This document shows, in pieces, positions 15,077 through 23,953 of a DNA stretch of 64,000 bases. The notes beneath the pieces were generated by a model. The model was not told the DNA's origin. It saw only the letters and a program-made list of their open reading frames with translations, and did not search any database. The position numbers were made by a program, and so were the translations under genes. Origin of the DNA: Saccharothrix ecbatanensis (lineage in GTDB: Bacteria > Actinomycetota > Actinomycetes > Mycobacteriales > Pseudonocardiaceae); assembly GCF_014205015.1 (NCBI RefSeq), contig NZ_JACHMO010000001.1:2170001-2234000 (forward strand), in the 5' to 3' direction. Position 1 is the stretch's first letter. Each line of letters starts with the position of its first letter.

Positions 15077-16603
15077 TCAGTCCCCGGCCGCCGCCAGGTC
15101 GATGATCATGGCGAGGCGCTTGCGGGCGTCGTCCAGGTCGAGCGCGGTCACCTCGGCCATCTTCCGCAGCCGGTACCGGATGGTGTTCGCGTGCACGCCG
15201 AGCAGTTCGCCCGCCTGCGCCAGGTCGCCCTGCGCCTCCAGCCACGCCCGCAACGTCGGCACGTACTGCGTCGAGTGGTCGGTGTCGTGTCGGCGCAACT
15301 CGGCCACCGGTCCCCGTGCCGGCGTGCGGCCCGCCCGTGACGCGGCGCGCAGGCGTTGCAGCAGGATGTCGTCCCAGGAGTCGTCGTAGGCGGGCGGCAC
15401 CGTGCCCGGTGGGCGGGACTCGTGCAGGGCCATGCACTCGTCGGCCTCCTGCCGGCTCGCGGGCAGGTCCGCCGGGGACGCCGTGCCGCCGATACCGGCC
15501 GTCACCGTCACCTGGGCGGGCAGCGCGGCCCGCAGCCGGTCCACCCACTCCCGCGCCGCGGGCACCTGTTCACCGGGCAGGATCGTGTAGAGCGTGGTGC
15601 CGGACAGGGTGCTGCGTCCCGGCCGTGACCAGCCGAAACCCGTGGTGGCCCGGTCGAACGCCAGCAGCAGGGCGGCGTGCCGTTCGGCGGCGATGTGCGC
15701 GCGGACGGCGATGACACGCAGCGGACCTTGGTGCAGTCCGAGCCGGCTGACCACCGTGGCGGCGTCCGCCGTGCCCTCCAGCAGGCGCATCACCAGCTCG
15801 GACTCGACCTGGCGCTCCAGGTCCGCGCTGGCCCGCGAGCGCAGCAGGTGCAGCGCCACCGTGCGGGCGCCGTCGGCGAGCGCGGCGCACGACTCACCGG
15901 TCAACGGCGCACCGCACGTCACCCACACCGACCCGAGCAGCTCCCGGCCCGCCCGTGCCGCGACGACCATCCGCCCGGTCAGGCCGTGCTCGCGGTCCTC
16001 CTCGACGAACAGCGGCTCGTCGTGTGTGTCGAGGTAGGCGAACACCCCGCGCCGTTCGAACAGCTCACGCAGCCGGTCCGGGGCATGCCGACCGAGGATC
16101 GTCGCCAACCTGGCCGGATCCGCGGCCTCCTGCGAACTGGAGTACGCCAGCACCCGGGACAGCCGGTCCTCGATGGTCACCGCGCCGCCGACCGCGCCGG
16201 CCAGGCTGTCGGCCAACGCGAACAGGTCCGTGGGGCCGCGCCCGGACTCGGTCTCCCGGCCCTCCAGCACCAGCCCGTAGACCACGCCCGCCAGCTCGCT
16301 CCACGACACCGCCGGGTCCACCACCGCGACCGCGACGCCGGCTTCCTCCCCGGCCGCCGCGGCTGCCCGCTCCTCGTCGGCGTCGGCGTGCACCAGCACC
16401 ACGCGCGCCCGTGCCGCCACGGCCCACGCGACGGCCTGCGCCACCGACTCGGCCCCGACGGCCAGGAACACGTCACCGCCGACGGCGTCGGCCGCCTCGT
16501 GCATCACGACGTTGCGCAGCTCCGCCGACCGCGCCATCGGGCAGCACACCAACCGCACCCCGTAGCCGCCCAGCACGTTCACCAGGCGGTCCAGCTTGAC
16601 CAT
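15077..16603 (-). CDS. PucR-type (CdaR family) helix-turn-helix regulator
   Basis: A 508-residue regulator of the PucR/CdaR class. The N-terminal 150 residues are a PucR-like effector domain. A GAF-like middle follows (around AVTIEDRLSRVLAYSSS to AARAGRELLGSVWV), with a GGDEF-related region after it. The C-terminal helix-turn-helix is clear: YVPTLRAWLEAQGDLAQAGELLGVHANTIRYRLRKMAEVTALDL, the PF13556 signature. Such proteins activate purine, amino-acid or sugar-acid catabolic genes. The start ATG at 16603 follows a weak GGGG stretch. It is directly upstream of the dadA-like gene in the same direction, separated by paired palindromes, so I infer it regulates amino-acid oxidation there. Confidence 0.85.
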   Translation of the reverse strand: MVKLDRLVNVLGGYGVRLVCCPMARSAELRNVVMHEAADAVGGDVFLAVGAESVAQAVAWAVAARARVVLVHADADEERAAAAAGEEAGVAVAVVDPAVSWSELAGVVYGLVLEGRETESGRGPTDLFALADSLAGAVGGAVTIEDRLSRVLAYSSSQEAADPARLATILGRHAPDRLRELFERRGVFAYLDTHDEPLFVEEDREHGLTGRMVVAARAGRELLGSVWVTCGAPLTGESCAALADGARTVALHLLRSRASADLERQVESELVMRLLEGTADAATVVSRLGLHQGPLRVIAVRAHIAAERHAALLLAFDRATTGFGWSRPGRSTLSGTTLYTILPGEQVPAAREWVDRLRAALPAQVTVTAGIGGTASPADLPASRQEADECMALHESRPPGTVPPAYDDSWDDILLQRLRAASRAGRTPARGPVAELRRHDTDHSTQYVPTLRAWLEAQGDLAQAGELLGVHANTIRYRLRKMAEVTALDLDDARKRLAMIIDLAAAGD

Positions 16604-16817
16604 GCGCGAACCCCTGTTCCCGAGCAGACCACCTACCGTAACCGCCGGCCGTGGGACCACCCGCCGGAAACGGGTCGCGGCGCGCATTCCCGCCACCTCG
16701 GAAATCGACTTGCCGGACCCGATTGCCGCGATTGCCGGCGACACCGGAATCGCAGTGCCCCCGGATGTGGTGAGCGCGGCCGACCGGGGATAATCGTCGC
16801 ATCGATTGCGTGAAGGG

Positions 16818-18503
16818 ATGTGGCTCGTAGTGGATCGCTCGACCGAAGCGGACTGGGTTTCGCGGCTCGCGGACGAGGTGGTGGCGGAAGCCGACCGCCG
16901 TGCGCCGGGCAAACCCGTCGTGTGTGCCTCGGGGTTGAGCCCGTCCGGCCCGATCCACCTCGGCAACCTGCGCGAGGTGATGACCCCGCACCTGGTCGCG
17001 GACGAGATCCGCCGCCGCGGTCGGGAGTGCGAGCACCTGATCTCGTGGGACGACTACGACCGGTTCCGCCGGGTGCCCGCCGGGATCGACCCGTCGTGGG
17101 CCGAGCACATCGGCAAGCCGCTGACGTCCGTCCCCGCGCCGCCCGGCAGCGCCCACGCCAACTGGGCCGAGCACTTCAAGGCGTCGATGATCGAGTCGCT
17201 GGCGCGGCTCGGCGTCGACTACCGGGGCATCAGCCAGACCGAGGCCTACACGTCCGGCCGCTACCGCGACCAGGTGCTGCTCGCGATGCGCGAACGGGGC
17301 CGAATCGACGAGATCCTCGGTCGTTTCCGCACCAAGAAGAAGCCGCTGGACGCCGAGGCGGTCGACAGCGACCCGGACGGGTCCGACGACACGGCCGGCG
17401 CGGGGGACTACTACCCGTTCAAGCCGTACTGCACGACGTGCGGGCGCGACACGACCACGATCACGGCCTACGACGACGCGTCGACCGAGATGACGTACAC
17501 GTGCGCGTGCGGTCACGGTGAGACGGTGCTGCTGTCGGAGTTCACCAACGGCAAGCTCGTGTGGAAGGTCGACTGGCCGATGCGGTGGGCCTACGAGGGC
17601 GTGATGTTCGAGCCTTCGGGCGTCGACCACTCCTCGCCGGGGTCGTCGTTCGAGGTCGGCGGCCACATCGTGCGCGAGGTCTTCGACGGCGTGCGGCCGA
17701 TCGGCCCGATGTACGCGTTCGTCGGCATCACGGGCATGGCCAAGATGAGCAGTTCGGCCGGCGCGGTGCCGACGCCGGGCGACGCGCTGCGCATCATGGA
17801 GCCCGCCGTGCTGCGGTGGCTGTACAGCCGGCGCAAGCCGAACCAGTCGTTCAAGATCGCGTTCGACCAGGAGATCTACCGCCTGTACGACGAGTGGGAC
17901 GCGCTGGCCCAGCGGGTGGCGCAGGGCACCGCGAACGGCGCCGACGCGACCGCCTACGCGCGGGCGGTCCGCACCGCCGAGGTCGTGCTGCCGAGCACGC
18001 CGCGGCCGGTGCCGTACCGGATGCTGGCCTCGATCGCCGACATCACCACCGGTGACGAGGCGCAGATGCTGCGGATCCTCGCCGGCGTCGACAGCGCCGA
18101 CCCGATCAAGGAACTGGACGAGGTCCGGCCGCGGGTCGACTGCGCGGAGCGGTGGGTCGAGGCCTACATGCCCGCCGACCAGCACACCCGCGTCCTGGCC
18201 GAGCCCGACGCCGAACTGCTCTCGTCGTTGGACGACGAGCAGCGGCACCTGGTCGCCCTGCTGCTGGAGCGGCTGGAGGACGACTGGTCCCTCGACGGCC
18301 TCAGCACGCTGGTGTACGGCGTGCCCAAGCTCCACGCCGGACTGCCGATGGACGCGCAGCCCACGCCGGAGCTGAAGGTGATGCAGCGGTCGTTCTTCGT
18401 GCTGCTGTACCGGTCGCTCGTCGGCCGCGACACCGGTCCCCGGCTGCCCACCCTGCTGCTCGCGGTGGGTCCGGACCGGGTGCGCAAGCTCCTGGGCGCC
18501 TGA
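16818..18503 (+). CDS. lysS: Class I lysyl-tRNA synthetase
   Basis: About 561 residues; charges tRNA-Lys in the cytoplasm. It is the class I (archaeal-type) enzyme and not the common class II LysRS. The HIGH-equivalent is SGPIHLGNLRE near residue 45, and the KMSKS-equivalent is AKMSSSAG near residue 310. A zinc-ribbon-like CTTCGRD ... CACGHGE lies at about 200-230. Many actinomycetes encode this form, alone or beside a class II enzyme. Start choice is open: ATG at 16818 (used) or GTG at 16830, which also starts a good N-terminus (VDRSTEADW). It converges on lexA, with a hairpin between them. Confidence 0.88.
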   Translation: MWLVVDRSTEADWVSRLADEVVAEADRRAPGKPVVCASGLSPSGPIHLGNLREVMTPHLVADEIRRRGRECEHLISWDDYDRFRRVPAGIDPSWAEHIGKPLTSVPAPPGSAHANWAEHFKASMIESLARLGVDYRGISQTEAYTSGRYRDQVLLAMRERGRIDEILGRFRTKKKPLDAEAVDSDPDGSDDTAGAGDYYPFKPYCTTCGRDTTTITAYDDASTEMTYTCACGHGETVLLSEFTNGKLVWKVDWPMRWAYEGVMFEPSGVDHSSPGSSFEVGGHIVREVFDGVRPIGPMYAFVGITGMAKMSSSAGAVPTPGDALRIMEPAVLRWLYSRRKPNQSFKIAFDQEIYRLYDEWDALAQRVAQGTANGADATAYARAVRTAEVVLPSTPRPVPYRMLASIADITTGDEAQMLRILAGVDSADPIKELDEVRPRVDCAERWVEAYMPADQHTRVLAEPDAELLSSLDDEQRHLVALLLERLEDDWSLDGLSTLVYGVPKLHAGLPMDAQPTPELKVMQRSFFVLLYRSLVGRDTGPRLPTLLLAVGPDRVRKLLGA

Positions 18504-18515
18504 CCTCGGCCGGGT

Positions 18516-18546
18516 CCGGTGCGCGTCGCTTCACGTCGCGCGCCGG
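18516..18546. terminator. Hairpin terminator between lysS and lexA
   Basis: CCGGTGCGCG (18516-18525) pairs with CGCGCGCCGG (18537-18546) through nine Watson-Crick pairs and one G-U in RNA, with an 11-nt loop. It sits between convergent genes and can act in both directions. Confidence 0.65.
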
Positions 18547-18556
18547 GCCTGGTTCG

Positions 18557-19219
18557 TCAGACGCTGCGCAGGACTGAGACGACGGCGCCCATCACGACGG
18601 CCTCGTCGCCGTCGAGCACCGGGTAGGCCGCGTTGCGCGGTTCGAGGAACACGTGGCCGTTGCGGCGCCGGTACACCTTGACGGTGGCCTCGCCGTCGAT
18701 CATCGCGGCGACGATCTGGCCCGAGTGGGCTTCCGGCTGCTGCCGCACCACGACGATGTCGCCGTCGCAGATCGCCGCGTCGATCATCGAGTCACCGCGC
18801 ACGCGGAGCCCGAAGACGGTGCCGCGCCCGGTGAACTCGCGCGGCAGCTTCAGCATGTCGTCGACGTGCTCTTCGGCGGTGATCGGGCTGCCCGCCGCGA
18901 TGTGGCCGACCACCGGCACGGTCACCGAGTCGTCGGCGGACCGCTGCGCCGAGGGCTCGTGCAGGAACACGCGCACGTCGATCGGTCGGGACATCGCCGT
19001 GCCGCGCCGCAGGAAACCCTTCTCCTCCAGGCTCGCCAGGTGCTTCGACACCGTGGACGCCGACCGCAGGCCGACCGCGTCGCCGATCTCCCGCGTGCTC
19101 GGCGAGTACCCGTGCCTGACCACCCAGTCCCGGATCGCGAGCAGGATGCGCTGCTGGCGTTCGGGCAGGGTCGAGGTGTCCAGGTGCTCGAACGCGTCAA
19201 GATCGTCGTAGGCGGTCAC
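18557..19219 (-). CDS. lexA: LexA-type SOS repressor
   Basis: A 220-residue LexA homologue. The N-terminal winged helix-turn-helix (LPERQQRILLAIRDWVVRHGYSPSTREIGDAVGLRSASTVSKHL, written in parts) is standard for LexA. The self-cleavage site is the Ala-Gly of HIAAGSP near residue 118. The catalytic Ser is in VRGDSMIDA and the Lys in ATVKVY. It represses DNA-damage genes until RecA filaments stimulate cleavage. The GTG start is preceded by TATCAT and 7 nt, a leaderless-type arrangement. I see no TCGAAC-N4-GTTCGA SOS box in the short upstream region, so autoregulation by the usual actinobacterial site is not evident. In relatives I expect the main lexA beside nrdR, so this may be a second copy; that is inference. 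Confidence 0.85.
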   Translation of the reverse strand: MTAYDDLDAFEHLDTSTLPERQQRILLAIRDWVVRHGYSPSTREIGDAVGLRSASTVSKHLASLEEKGFLRRGTAMSRPIDVRVFLHEPSAQRSADDSVTVPVVGHIAAGSPITAEEHVDDMLKLPREFTGRGTVFGLRVRGDSMIDAAICDGDIVVVRQQPEAHSGQIVAAMIDGEATVKVYRRRNGHVFLEPRNAAYPVLDGDEAVVMGAVVSVLRSV

Positions 19220-19238
19220 CGGCGGAATGATAGTGCGC

Positions 19239-20456
19239 TCAACACACCTGCTTCGACGCCAGCACCCGGCGGAGGGCCTCGTCCACGCGGGCCTGCGGCA
19301 GGGTGCCCGCGGCCACCGCGCGTTCCAGGTGGTCGAGCACTTCACCGACGCGGCCACCGGACGACCACAGGGCGATGTCCGCGCCCGCGGCGAGGGCCTG
19401 CGTGACGGCGTCGGGCAGGCCTACCAGGTCGGTCACCGCACGCATCGCGCCCAGGTCGTCCGTCATCGCCGGGCCGGTGAAGCCGAACTCGCCGCGCAGC
19501 AGGGCGTAGGCCTCCGGGCTGAGGGTGGCGGGCTTGCCGGCGGTCAGACCGGGCACGTTGATGTGCCCCAGCATCACCACGACTTCACCGAATCGAGTGA
19601 GGTGCCGGTACGGGACCAGATCCGTCCCGCGCAGCGCGTCGAGCGGCGGCGACTGCACCGCGCCGAGGTGCGAGTCACCGCTCGTGTTGCCGTGCCCGGG
19701 GAAGTGCTTGACGACCGGCGCGACGCCCGCGTCCTTCAGTCCGGCGGCGAACGCGAGCGCGTACCCGAGGGCGGTGTCCGGGTCGGGGCTGAACGACCGG
19801 TCGCCGATCACCGTCCGGTCGGGTTGGCCGCTGGTGTCGAGGACGGGTGCGAGGTCGGTGGTCACGCCGCGTTCGCGCAGCACCCGCCCGCGTTCGTGCG
19901 CCACCGCGCGGACCTGGTCGGGCGACATGTCGGCCGCCATCCGCCGTGCGCTGGGCATCGGGCCCGCGATCGCTTCGAGCCGCTGGACCCGGCCGCCCTC
20001 GTCGTCCACGGCCACGGTGAGCGGCAGGGTGGACGCGGCGTGCACGGGGCCGAGGGCGTCCGCGCTGAGCAGGCCGACGTCGTCACCGCCGATGAAGATG
20101 CCGCCGACCTGCTCGCCCTGGACGGCGGCCAGTGCGTCGGCCGGTCCACGGGGGTCGACGCCGACGACCACGAGCTGCGCGAGCCGAGCCCGCAACGGCA
20201 GCGCGGTGATCTTCGCGGCGCACGGGTCCTCGGGCGGTTTGGGCGGCTCGGGCGGCGGAGGTGGGGTCGACCGCTCGGCCGACGAGGTGGACGGCGGCAC
20301 GGTCGAGGACGACGGCTCGGCCGCCGGAGACCCCGCCATCAGGCGTTCACCGGGCGAGCTGGTCGCCACGGCCATCGCCGCCGCCAACAGGGCGCCGACC
20401 GCCACGAACAGCAGCAGCGTGGAGGTGCCGGCGCGTCGGCCGCCCGGCCGCGTCAC
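19239..20456 (-). CDS. Secreted GH3 beta-N-acetylhexosaminidase (NagZ-like)
   Basis: A 405-residue glycoside hydrolase family 3 protein. An N-terminal membrane anchor or signal (about residues 12-32: STLLLFVAVGALLAAAMAVA) is followed by a Ser/Pro-rich linker to about residue 80. The catalytic barrel shows GIFIGGDDVG, AVDDEGGRVQRLE, the hallmark KHFPGHGNTSGDSH, and the nucleophile region AMTDDLGAM. The His in the SGDSH loop fits NagZ-type acid/base catalysis. Being outside the membrane, it probably trims N-acetylglucosamine from wall muropeptides or chitin fragments. The GTG start at 20456 gives a good signal peptide. It lies 19 bp from the lexA start on the same strand, so some readthrough into lexA is possible. 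Confidence 0.85.
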   Translation of the reverse strand: MTRPGGRRAGTSTLLLFVAVGALLAAAMAVATSSPGERLMAGSPAAEPSSSTVPPSTSSAERSTPPPPPEPPKPPEDPCAAKITALPLRARLAQLVVVGVDPRGPADALAAVQGEQVGGIFIGGDDVGLLSADALGPVHAASTLPLTVAVDDEGGRVQRLEAIAGPMPSARRMAADMSPDQVRAVAHERGRVLRERGVTTDLAPVLDTSGQPDRTVIGDRSFSPDPDTALGYALAFAAGLKDAGVAPVVKHFPGHGNTSGDSHLGAVQSPPLDALRGTDLVPYRHLTRFGEVVVMLGHINVPGLTAGKPATLSPEAYALLRGEFGFTGPAMTDDLGAMRAVTDLVGLPDAVTQALAAGADIALWSSGGRVGEVLDHLERAVAAGTLPQARVDEALRRVLASKQVC

Positions 20457-20846
20457 GCTCGACCGCTTCCGACGGTCGGCGGACCGGCGTGACCGGGGCT
20501 ACGGGTGAGCTCGCACACGTCGACGGGTCCGGCCGCCCGGTGGCTTGTCCCCACGGTCGTCCAGGTCGATCCAGATCCCGCGTGCAAAATGTTTCACTCC
20601 CACGTCGTTGCCGGTAGGCGATGGGCTGCTGCCAGGCCGCAGCCACGACCACGGCCGTCGAGCGGCCGGTACGGCATTCCGCGTTCGCGGGGACATCACC
20701 CGACATGATATCCGTGGTCGGATGGTACGCGGAAAGCCGAGGTTCGCCACTTCCGCCAATTCCGAGGTGACCTTGAAAGGGCGGGAAAACGATTACCCGG
20801 GCCGCGTCGCAATCGATCGGGTGAACTCGCGGATCAAGCTTGTCGA
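20457..20846. other. 390-bp spacer, no confident gene
   Basis: Between the GH3 start and the AhpD-like stop. Its right half (about 20700-20840) is less GC-rich than the rest and carries no plausible frame. On the minus strand, a GTG-initiated 35-codon frame ending at 20499 (VKHFARGIWIDLDDRG...) has a protein-like composition but no clear ribosome binding site; I mention it only as a possibility. Confidence 0.4.
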
Positions 20847-21395
20847 TTACCCCCGGCGCAGGTAACCGTGCTCGATGATCCGCTGCGCGGCCTCGGTGTA
20901 CATCCCGGTGTCCGCCGGCGCGAGCGTGCCCAGGCCGTCGACGTACCGGTTGTACATGCAGAACGCCGCCGCGATCAGCACGGTGTCGTGGATCTCGACG
21001 TCGGTGGCGCCGTGCTCGCGTGCCGTCTCCACCATGTCCTCGGTGACGTTGCGGCCGGACTCGCTCACCGCGCCCGCGATCCGCAACAGCGCCCGCAGCT
21101 TGTCCGACACCGGCGCGGCGTCGAGGTCGGCCCGCACTTGCTCGACCAGCGTCATGCCGTCGTGGAGCTGCGCGGCGGCGAAGGCCGAGTGGGAGTCGCA
21201 GCAGAACGTGCAGTCGTTGAGCCCGGAGACGTAGGCGGCGATCAGCTCCCGCTCACCGGCCGGCAACGAGTTCGGGCCGCGCAACAGGACCTCGGCCAGC
21301 TCGTTGAGCGGCTTGGCGGTCTCGGCCCGGAACCTCAGCGGGCCGGTGATGCCGGGGAACAGGGTCTCGTCCACGCCGAGGTCGATGTGCGCCAT
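20847..21395 (-). CDS. AhpD-fold carboxymuconolactone decarboxylase-like protein
   Basis: A 182-residue alkylhydroperoxidase-like protein. The active-site block is YVSGLNDCTFCCDSHSAFA (about residues 64-82), matching the Cys-x-x-Cys plus His arrangement of AhpD-fold peroxidase-related enzymes, with an extra Cys inside the motif. The N-terminal FPGITGPLRFR and C-terminal AAFCMYNRYVDGLG are typical of the uncharacterised peroxidase-related subgroup. It probably reduces peroxides through a dithiol. The ATG at 21395 is preceded in frame by GTG at 21404. It is monocistronic and divergent from the next membrane protein gene. Confidence 0.8.
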   Translation of the reverse strand: MAHIDLGVDETLFPGITGPLRFRAETAKPLNELAEVLLRGPNSLPAGERELIAAYVSGLNDCTFCCDSHSAFAAAQLHDGMTLVEQVRADLDAAPVSDKLRALLRIAGAVSESGRNVTEDMVETAREHGATDVEIHDTVLIAAAFCMYNRYVDGLGTLAPADTGMYTEAAQRIIEHGYLRRG

Positions 21396-21515
21396 GGGTG
21401 TCACGCTAGCTGTCCGACAGCCCCGTTAACCACCACGCACACCATGATCGGAGAATACGACACGCCGTCGCCAACTCACCGGTCGCCGCCACCACCAAGG
21501 AGTCCCGGAACCAGC

Positions 21516-22151
21516 ATGACCACGCCCACCGACATCACCCGCAAGACCACCTCCCGCCGGGTCGCACGGCTCGCCACCGAGGTGCTCGCCCCGTGGGTGT
21601 GGGTGCTCGGCCTGCCCTTGGCGATCGGCTGGCACGCCACGAAGACGTTCGGCGGCACACTTCTGTGGGGCCTGGTGGTCGGCATCACCGGCTCGGTCAT
21701 CCCGATGGTCGTGATCATCCGAGGCGCACGACGCGGCAAGTGGGACAGCCACCACGTCACCAACCGCGAAGGCCGGCTGATCCCGTTCATCGCCTGCATG
21801 ATCTCACTCGGTGGCGGCATCGCGCTTCTCGTCCTCGGCGGCGCGCCCAGGCAGATGATCGCCCTCTCGCTGGCGATGTTCGCGTCGCTGGTGGTCAGCA
21901 TCGCCATCACGTTCGCGCTCCCGGCCAACGGCGCCCGAGGCTGGAAGATCTCCATTCACGCGGCGGTGGCGGCCGGATCAGCCGTGATCCTCACGATCGC
22001 CTACGGACCCTGGTTCGCCCTCGTCGGCCTCGCCGTCGTGCTGGTCGCCTGGTCGAGGGTCGAACTCGGCGACCACACCACATCCCAAGCCACCGCGGGC
22101 AGCGTCCTCGGCTTGATCATGGGTGGCTTTCCCTACTGGCTCTTGACGTAG
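21516..22151 (+). CDS. Integral membrane protein, PAP2-like
   Basis: A 211-residue membrane protein with five to six hydrophobic segments (about residues 27-45, 50-68, 88-108, 114-134, 146-164 and 170-186). The loop after the second segment, RRGKWDSHHVTNREGR, recalls the first motif of actinobacterial phosphatase PAP2-like proteins, but I do not find the later SGH and H-x(3)-D motifs, so enzymatic function is doubtful. The ATG follows AAGGAG at a rather long 11-nt spacing. It is monocistronic, with a decayed regulator 50 bp downstream. Confidence 0.6.
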   Translation: MTTPTDITRKTTSRRVARLATEVLAPWVWVLGLPLAIGWHATKTFGGTLLWGLVVGITGSVIPMVVIIRGARRGKWDSHHVTNREGRLIPFIACMISLGGGIALLVLGGAPRQMIALSLAMFASLVVSIAITFALPANGARGWKISIHAAVAAGSAVILTIAYGPWFALVGLAVVLVAWSRVELGDHTTSQATAGSVLGLIMGGFPYWLLT

Positions 22152-22201
22152 CCGCTCCGGTCTCAGCGAGACCACGAACGCCGCCAGAGGAGGAGCCGAC
22201 G

Positions 22202-22750
22202 ATGAGCGAGGACGTCCCAAGCTGGCCGGAAGAACTTCTGGTGGAAGGGTGCCGGTGGCTACGGCGGATCGTGGGGATGCAGGAGCAACGGCTCGGCTTC
22301 CGGCAGCGTCGGGACACCTTGGAGCTCGCCGGGTGGTTGGCGTTGCTGGTGGGCTGCCTGGAGTACGACATGGGGGACCGGCGAGCCTCCGAGGCGGCTC
22401 GTCGGTTGGCGCTCAGCCTCGGCCAGGAGATCGGGAGCGCGGGCGTTCTGGGCTGGGCACACGAGATGAAGGCGTGGTTCGCACTGACCTCCGGTGACTA
22501 CCGGGGCGTCGTCGCAGCCGCGCGAGCGGGTCAGACCGCGTCAAGCTTGGTGCAGCGGCAGCGCGTGGAGGTGACCTTGAAGGTGCCGTGACGTTCGGGC
22601 CGTCAAGCGTTGTCCGGCGCGCGGAAGCCACTCCCGTCGTTGGCCATGGTCTCCCAGGACTTGGCCACGGTCCTGATCGACAGGTTCTCCGGCGAGCCCG
22701 AGGCCGAGGCGTACCTGGAGCAGCTGCGCGAGATCCGCCGCGCCTACTGA
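22202..22750 (+). pseudogene. Decayed TPR-type transcriptional regulator
   Basis: A remnant of a large actinobacterial regulator (XRE-type, with a tetratricopeptide C-terminal half). The first 129 codons read LAGWLALLVGCLEYDMGDRRASEAAR and GWAHEMKAWFALTSGDYRGVVAAARAGQ, which are family stretches. The frame then jumps to RQRVEVTLKVP and meets TGA at 22589-22591. In the same frame beyond that stop, the sequence resumes as GARKPLPSLAMVSQDLATVLIDRF and ends EAYLEQLREIRRAY at 22750, which is the normal C-terminus of this family. About 100 or more codons of the middle are missing, as is the N-terminal helix-turn-helix. It is almost certainly non-functional. Confidence 0.7.
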
Positions 22751-22787
22751 CCGGCGGAGTCCGCGTGAAGGCGCGGGACCGGTCGGG

Positions 22788-23384
22788 TCAGGCGGCGGGG
22801 AGTCGGTCCAGGGCGAGGGCGGCGAGGGACTGGGCTGCGGGGCACACGTCGGCCTGCTCGGTGGTCCTCTTCAAACTGATGGCCATCACCGGCTGGTCGG
22901 TGTGCTGGTCGACGGGCTTGCGCAACGCGATCCGCAGCACGCACAGCCCTTCCTGGGACCGCCGCCGCGTCGGGTGGCCGCTGATTGCGCCCTGCTCGGC
23001 TCCCTGCCACATGTCCGCCCGGTGCACCTGGATGATCAGGAACTCGGCCGGCATGCCCTTGTCGTCCACGCTGTCACCCAGCTGCCACGAGCACCGCTTG
23101 CCGGGATCCGTGATCAAGTCCTCCGCGGAAGGGGACTTGGCGGTCGCCTTGATCTCCTCCAACGTCAGCAGCTTGCAGACATCGCCGTCGGTGAACTTCT
23201 TCGGCGCGGACGCGGCCAGGTCCTGTGGCCGGGCGTCCGCACTCGGCACGGGACCCCAAGTGGACGGCGCCACCGAAGTCGCGGACGGCGTCGTCGGCGC
23301 GGGGTCAGGGGTGCCGGTGCACCCGGCGACGAGGAACGCGAACGTCAGCAGTCCCACGGTGGCACGTCGGGCACGAAAGGTCAC
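22788..23384 (-). CDS. DUF3558-type lipoprotein
   Basis: A 198-residue predicted lipoprotein: signal segment RATVGLLTFAFLVAGC with the lipobox Cys near residue 19, then a Thr/Pro/Ser linker. The mature domain has the DUF3558 pattern of paired cysteines (DVCKLLTLEEIKA, RCSWQL, GLCVLRI, ADVCPAAQSLAALAL). The function of DUF3558 is unknown; it occurs in many Actinobacteria as a cell-surface protein. The GTG start at 23384 has a -10-like TAGCAT 8 nt upstream. The 70-bp gap to the divergent marR gene contains the operator at 23412-23424, which would overlap both promoters, so it is probably under MarR control. Confidence 0.75.
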   Translation of the reverse strand: MTFRARRATVGLLTFAFLVAGCTGTPDPAPTTPSATSVAPSTWGPVPSADARPQDLAASAPKKFTDGDVCKLLTLEEIKATAKSPSAEDLITDPGKRCSWQLGDSVDDKGMPAEFLIIQVHRADMWQGAEQGAISGHPTRRRSQEGLCVLRIALRKPVDQHTDQPVMAISLKRTTEQADVCPAAQSLAALALDRLPAA

Positions 23385-23411
23385 GACCGGCCATGCTACG
23401 CGACCGGGAAG

Positions 23412-23424
23412 TTCGTCGTACGAA
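23412..23424. promoter_or_regulatory. MarR-type operator between marR and the DUF3558 gene
   Basis: An inverted repeat TTCGT-CGT-ACGAA. It overlaps the expected -35 region of marR, whose -10-like TACCCT (23443-23448) ends 6 nt before the ATG, and also the promoter of the divergent lipoprotein gene. It matches the larger copy at 23954-23970. Confidence 0.65.
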
Positions 23425-23454
23425 TCGTGACCGAACTGGATGTACCCTGAACCG

Positions 23455-23934
23455 ATGGGAAAGCACGACGGCCGGATGGGGCTGGTGACCGCCATGGTGC
23501 GGACCACGTTCCTGGTCAACGCCGTCTACGCCCAGTCCGGTCGGGAGCACGGCCTCACCCCGCAGCAAGGGCAACTCCTCTGCGTTTTGATGGCACAGCC
23601 CTACGGCATGGGCGAGCTGAGCACCGTGCTGGGCCTGGCCAAGTCGAGCCTCACCGGCCTGGTGGACCGGAGCGAGCGCAACGGCCTGGTCCGCCGTGAA
23701 CCGGACCCCGAAGACACCCGCGCGGTACGGGTCGCGCTGACCCCTCGGGGCGGCAAGCTGGCCGAAGAGTTCTACAACGAGACGTGCCGCCGGATCGACG
23801 AGCTGCCGACCTCGCTCGACGCCGCCGAACGTGACGCCCTCGCCGACCTGCTCGGCCGCGTCGTGCTCGACAACGAGGTTCCGGTGGTCTTCCTGGAACT
23901 GGACGAAGCGGCCTCGTCCGCCCGCAAGCACTAG
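23455..23934 (+). CDS. MarR family transcriptional regulator
   Basis: A 159-residue MarR-family dimeric repressor. The winged-helix core is GLTPQQGQLLCVLMAQPYGMGELSTVLGLAKSSLTGLVDRSERNGLV with the wing RREPDPEDTRAVRVALTPRG, the family's DxRxxxLxLT pattern. The N- and C-terminal helices fit the dimerisation domain. The ATG at 23455 (second in-frame ATG) is chosen because TACCCT lies 6 nt upstream, as in leaderless transcripts. Two near-identical palindromes flank the gene, one in its promoter and one 20 bp past its stop. The ligand is unknown; relatives sense phenolics, oxidants or drugs. Confidence 0.88.
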   Translation: MGKHDGRMGLVTAMVRTTFLVNAVYAQSGREHGLTPQQGQLLCVLMAQPYGMGELSTVLGLAKSSLTGLVDRSERNGLVRREPDPEDTRAVRVALTPRGGKLAEEFYNETCRRIDELPTSLDAAERDALADLLGRVVLDNEVPVVFLELDEAASSARKH

Positions 23935-23953
23935 AGCACGCGGACGCGATTAC

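Noticed and set aside
16604..16817. Imperfect palindromes near GATTGCCGGCGACACCGG upstream of lysS
   Set aside because: Arms need a gap to pair and do not match the TTGTCSG sites near dadA.
20499..20865. Small frames on both strands in the 20.5-20.9 kb spacer
   Set aside because: No consistent ribosome binding site or family; only mentioned as possible.
22750..22790. Hairpin between the regulator relic and the DUF3558 gene
   Set aside because: Only a 6-bp GACCGG/CCGGTC stem with a long loop; too weak to call a terminator.
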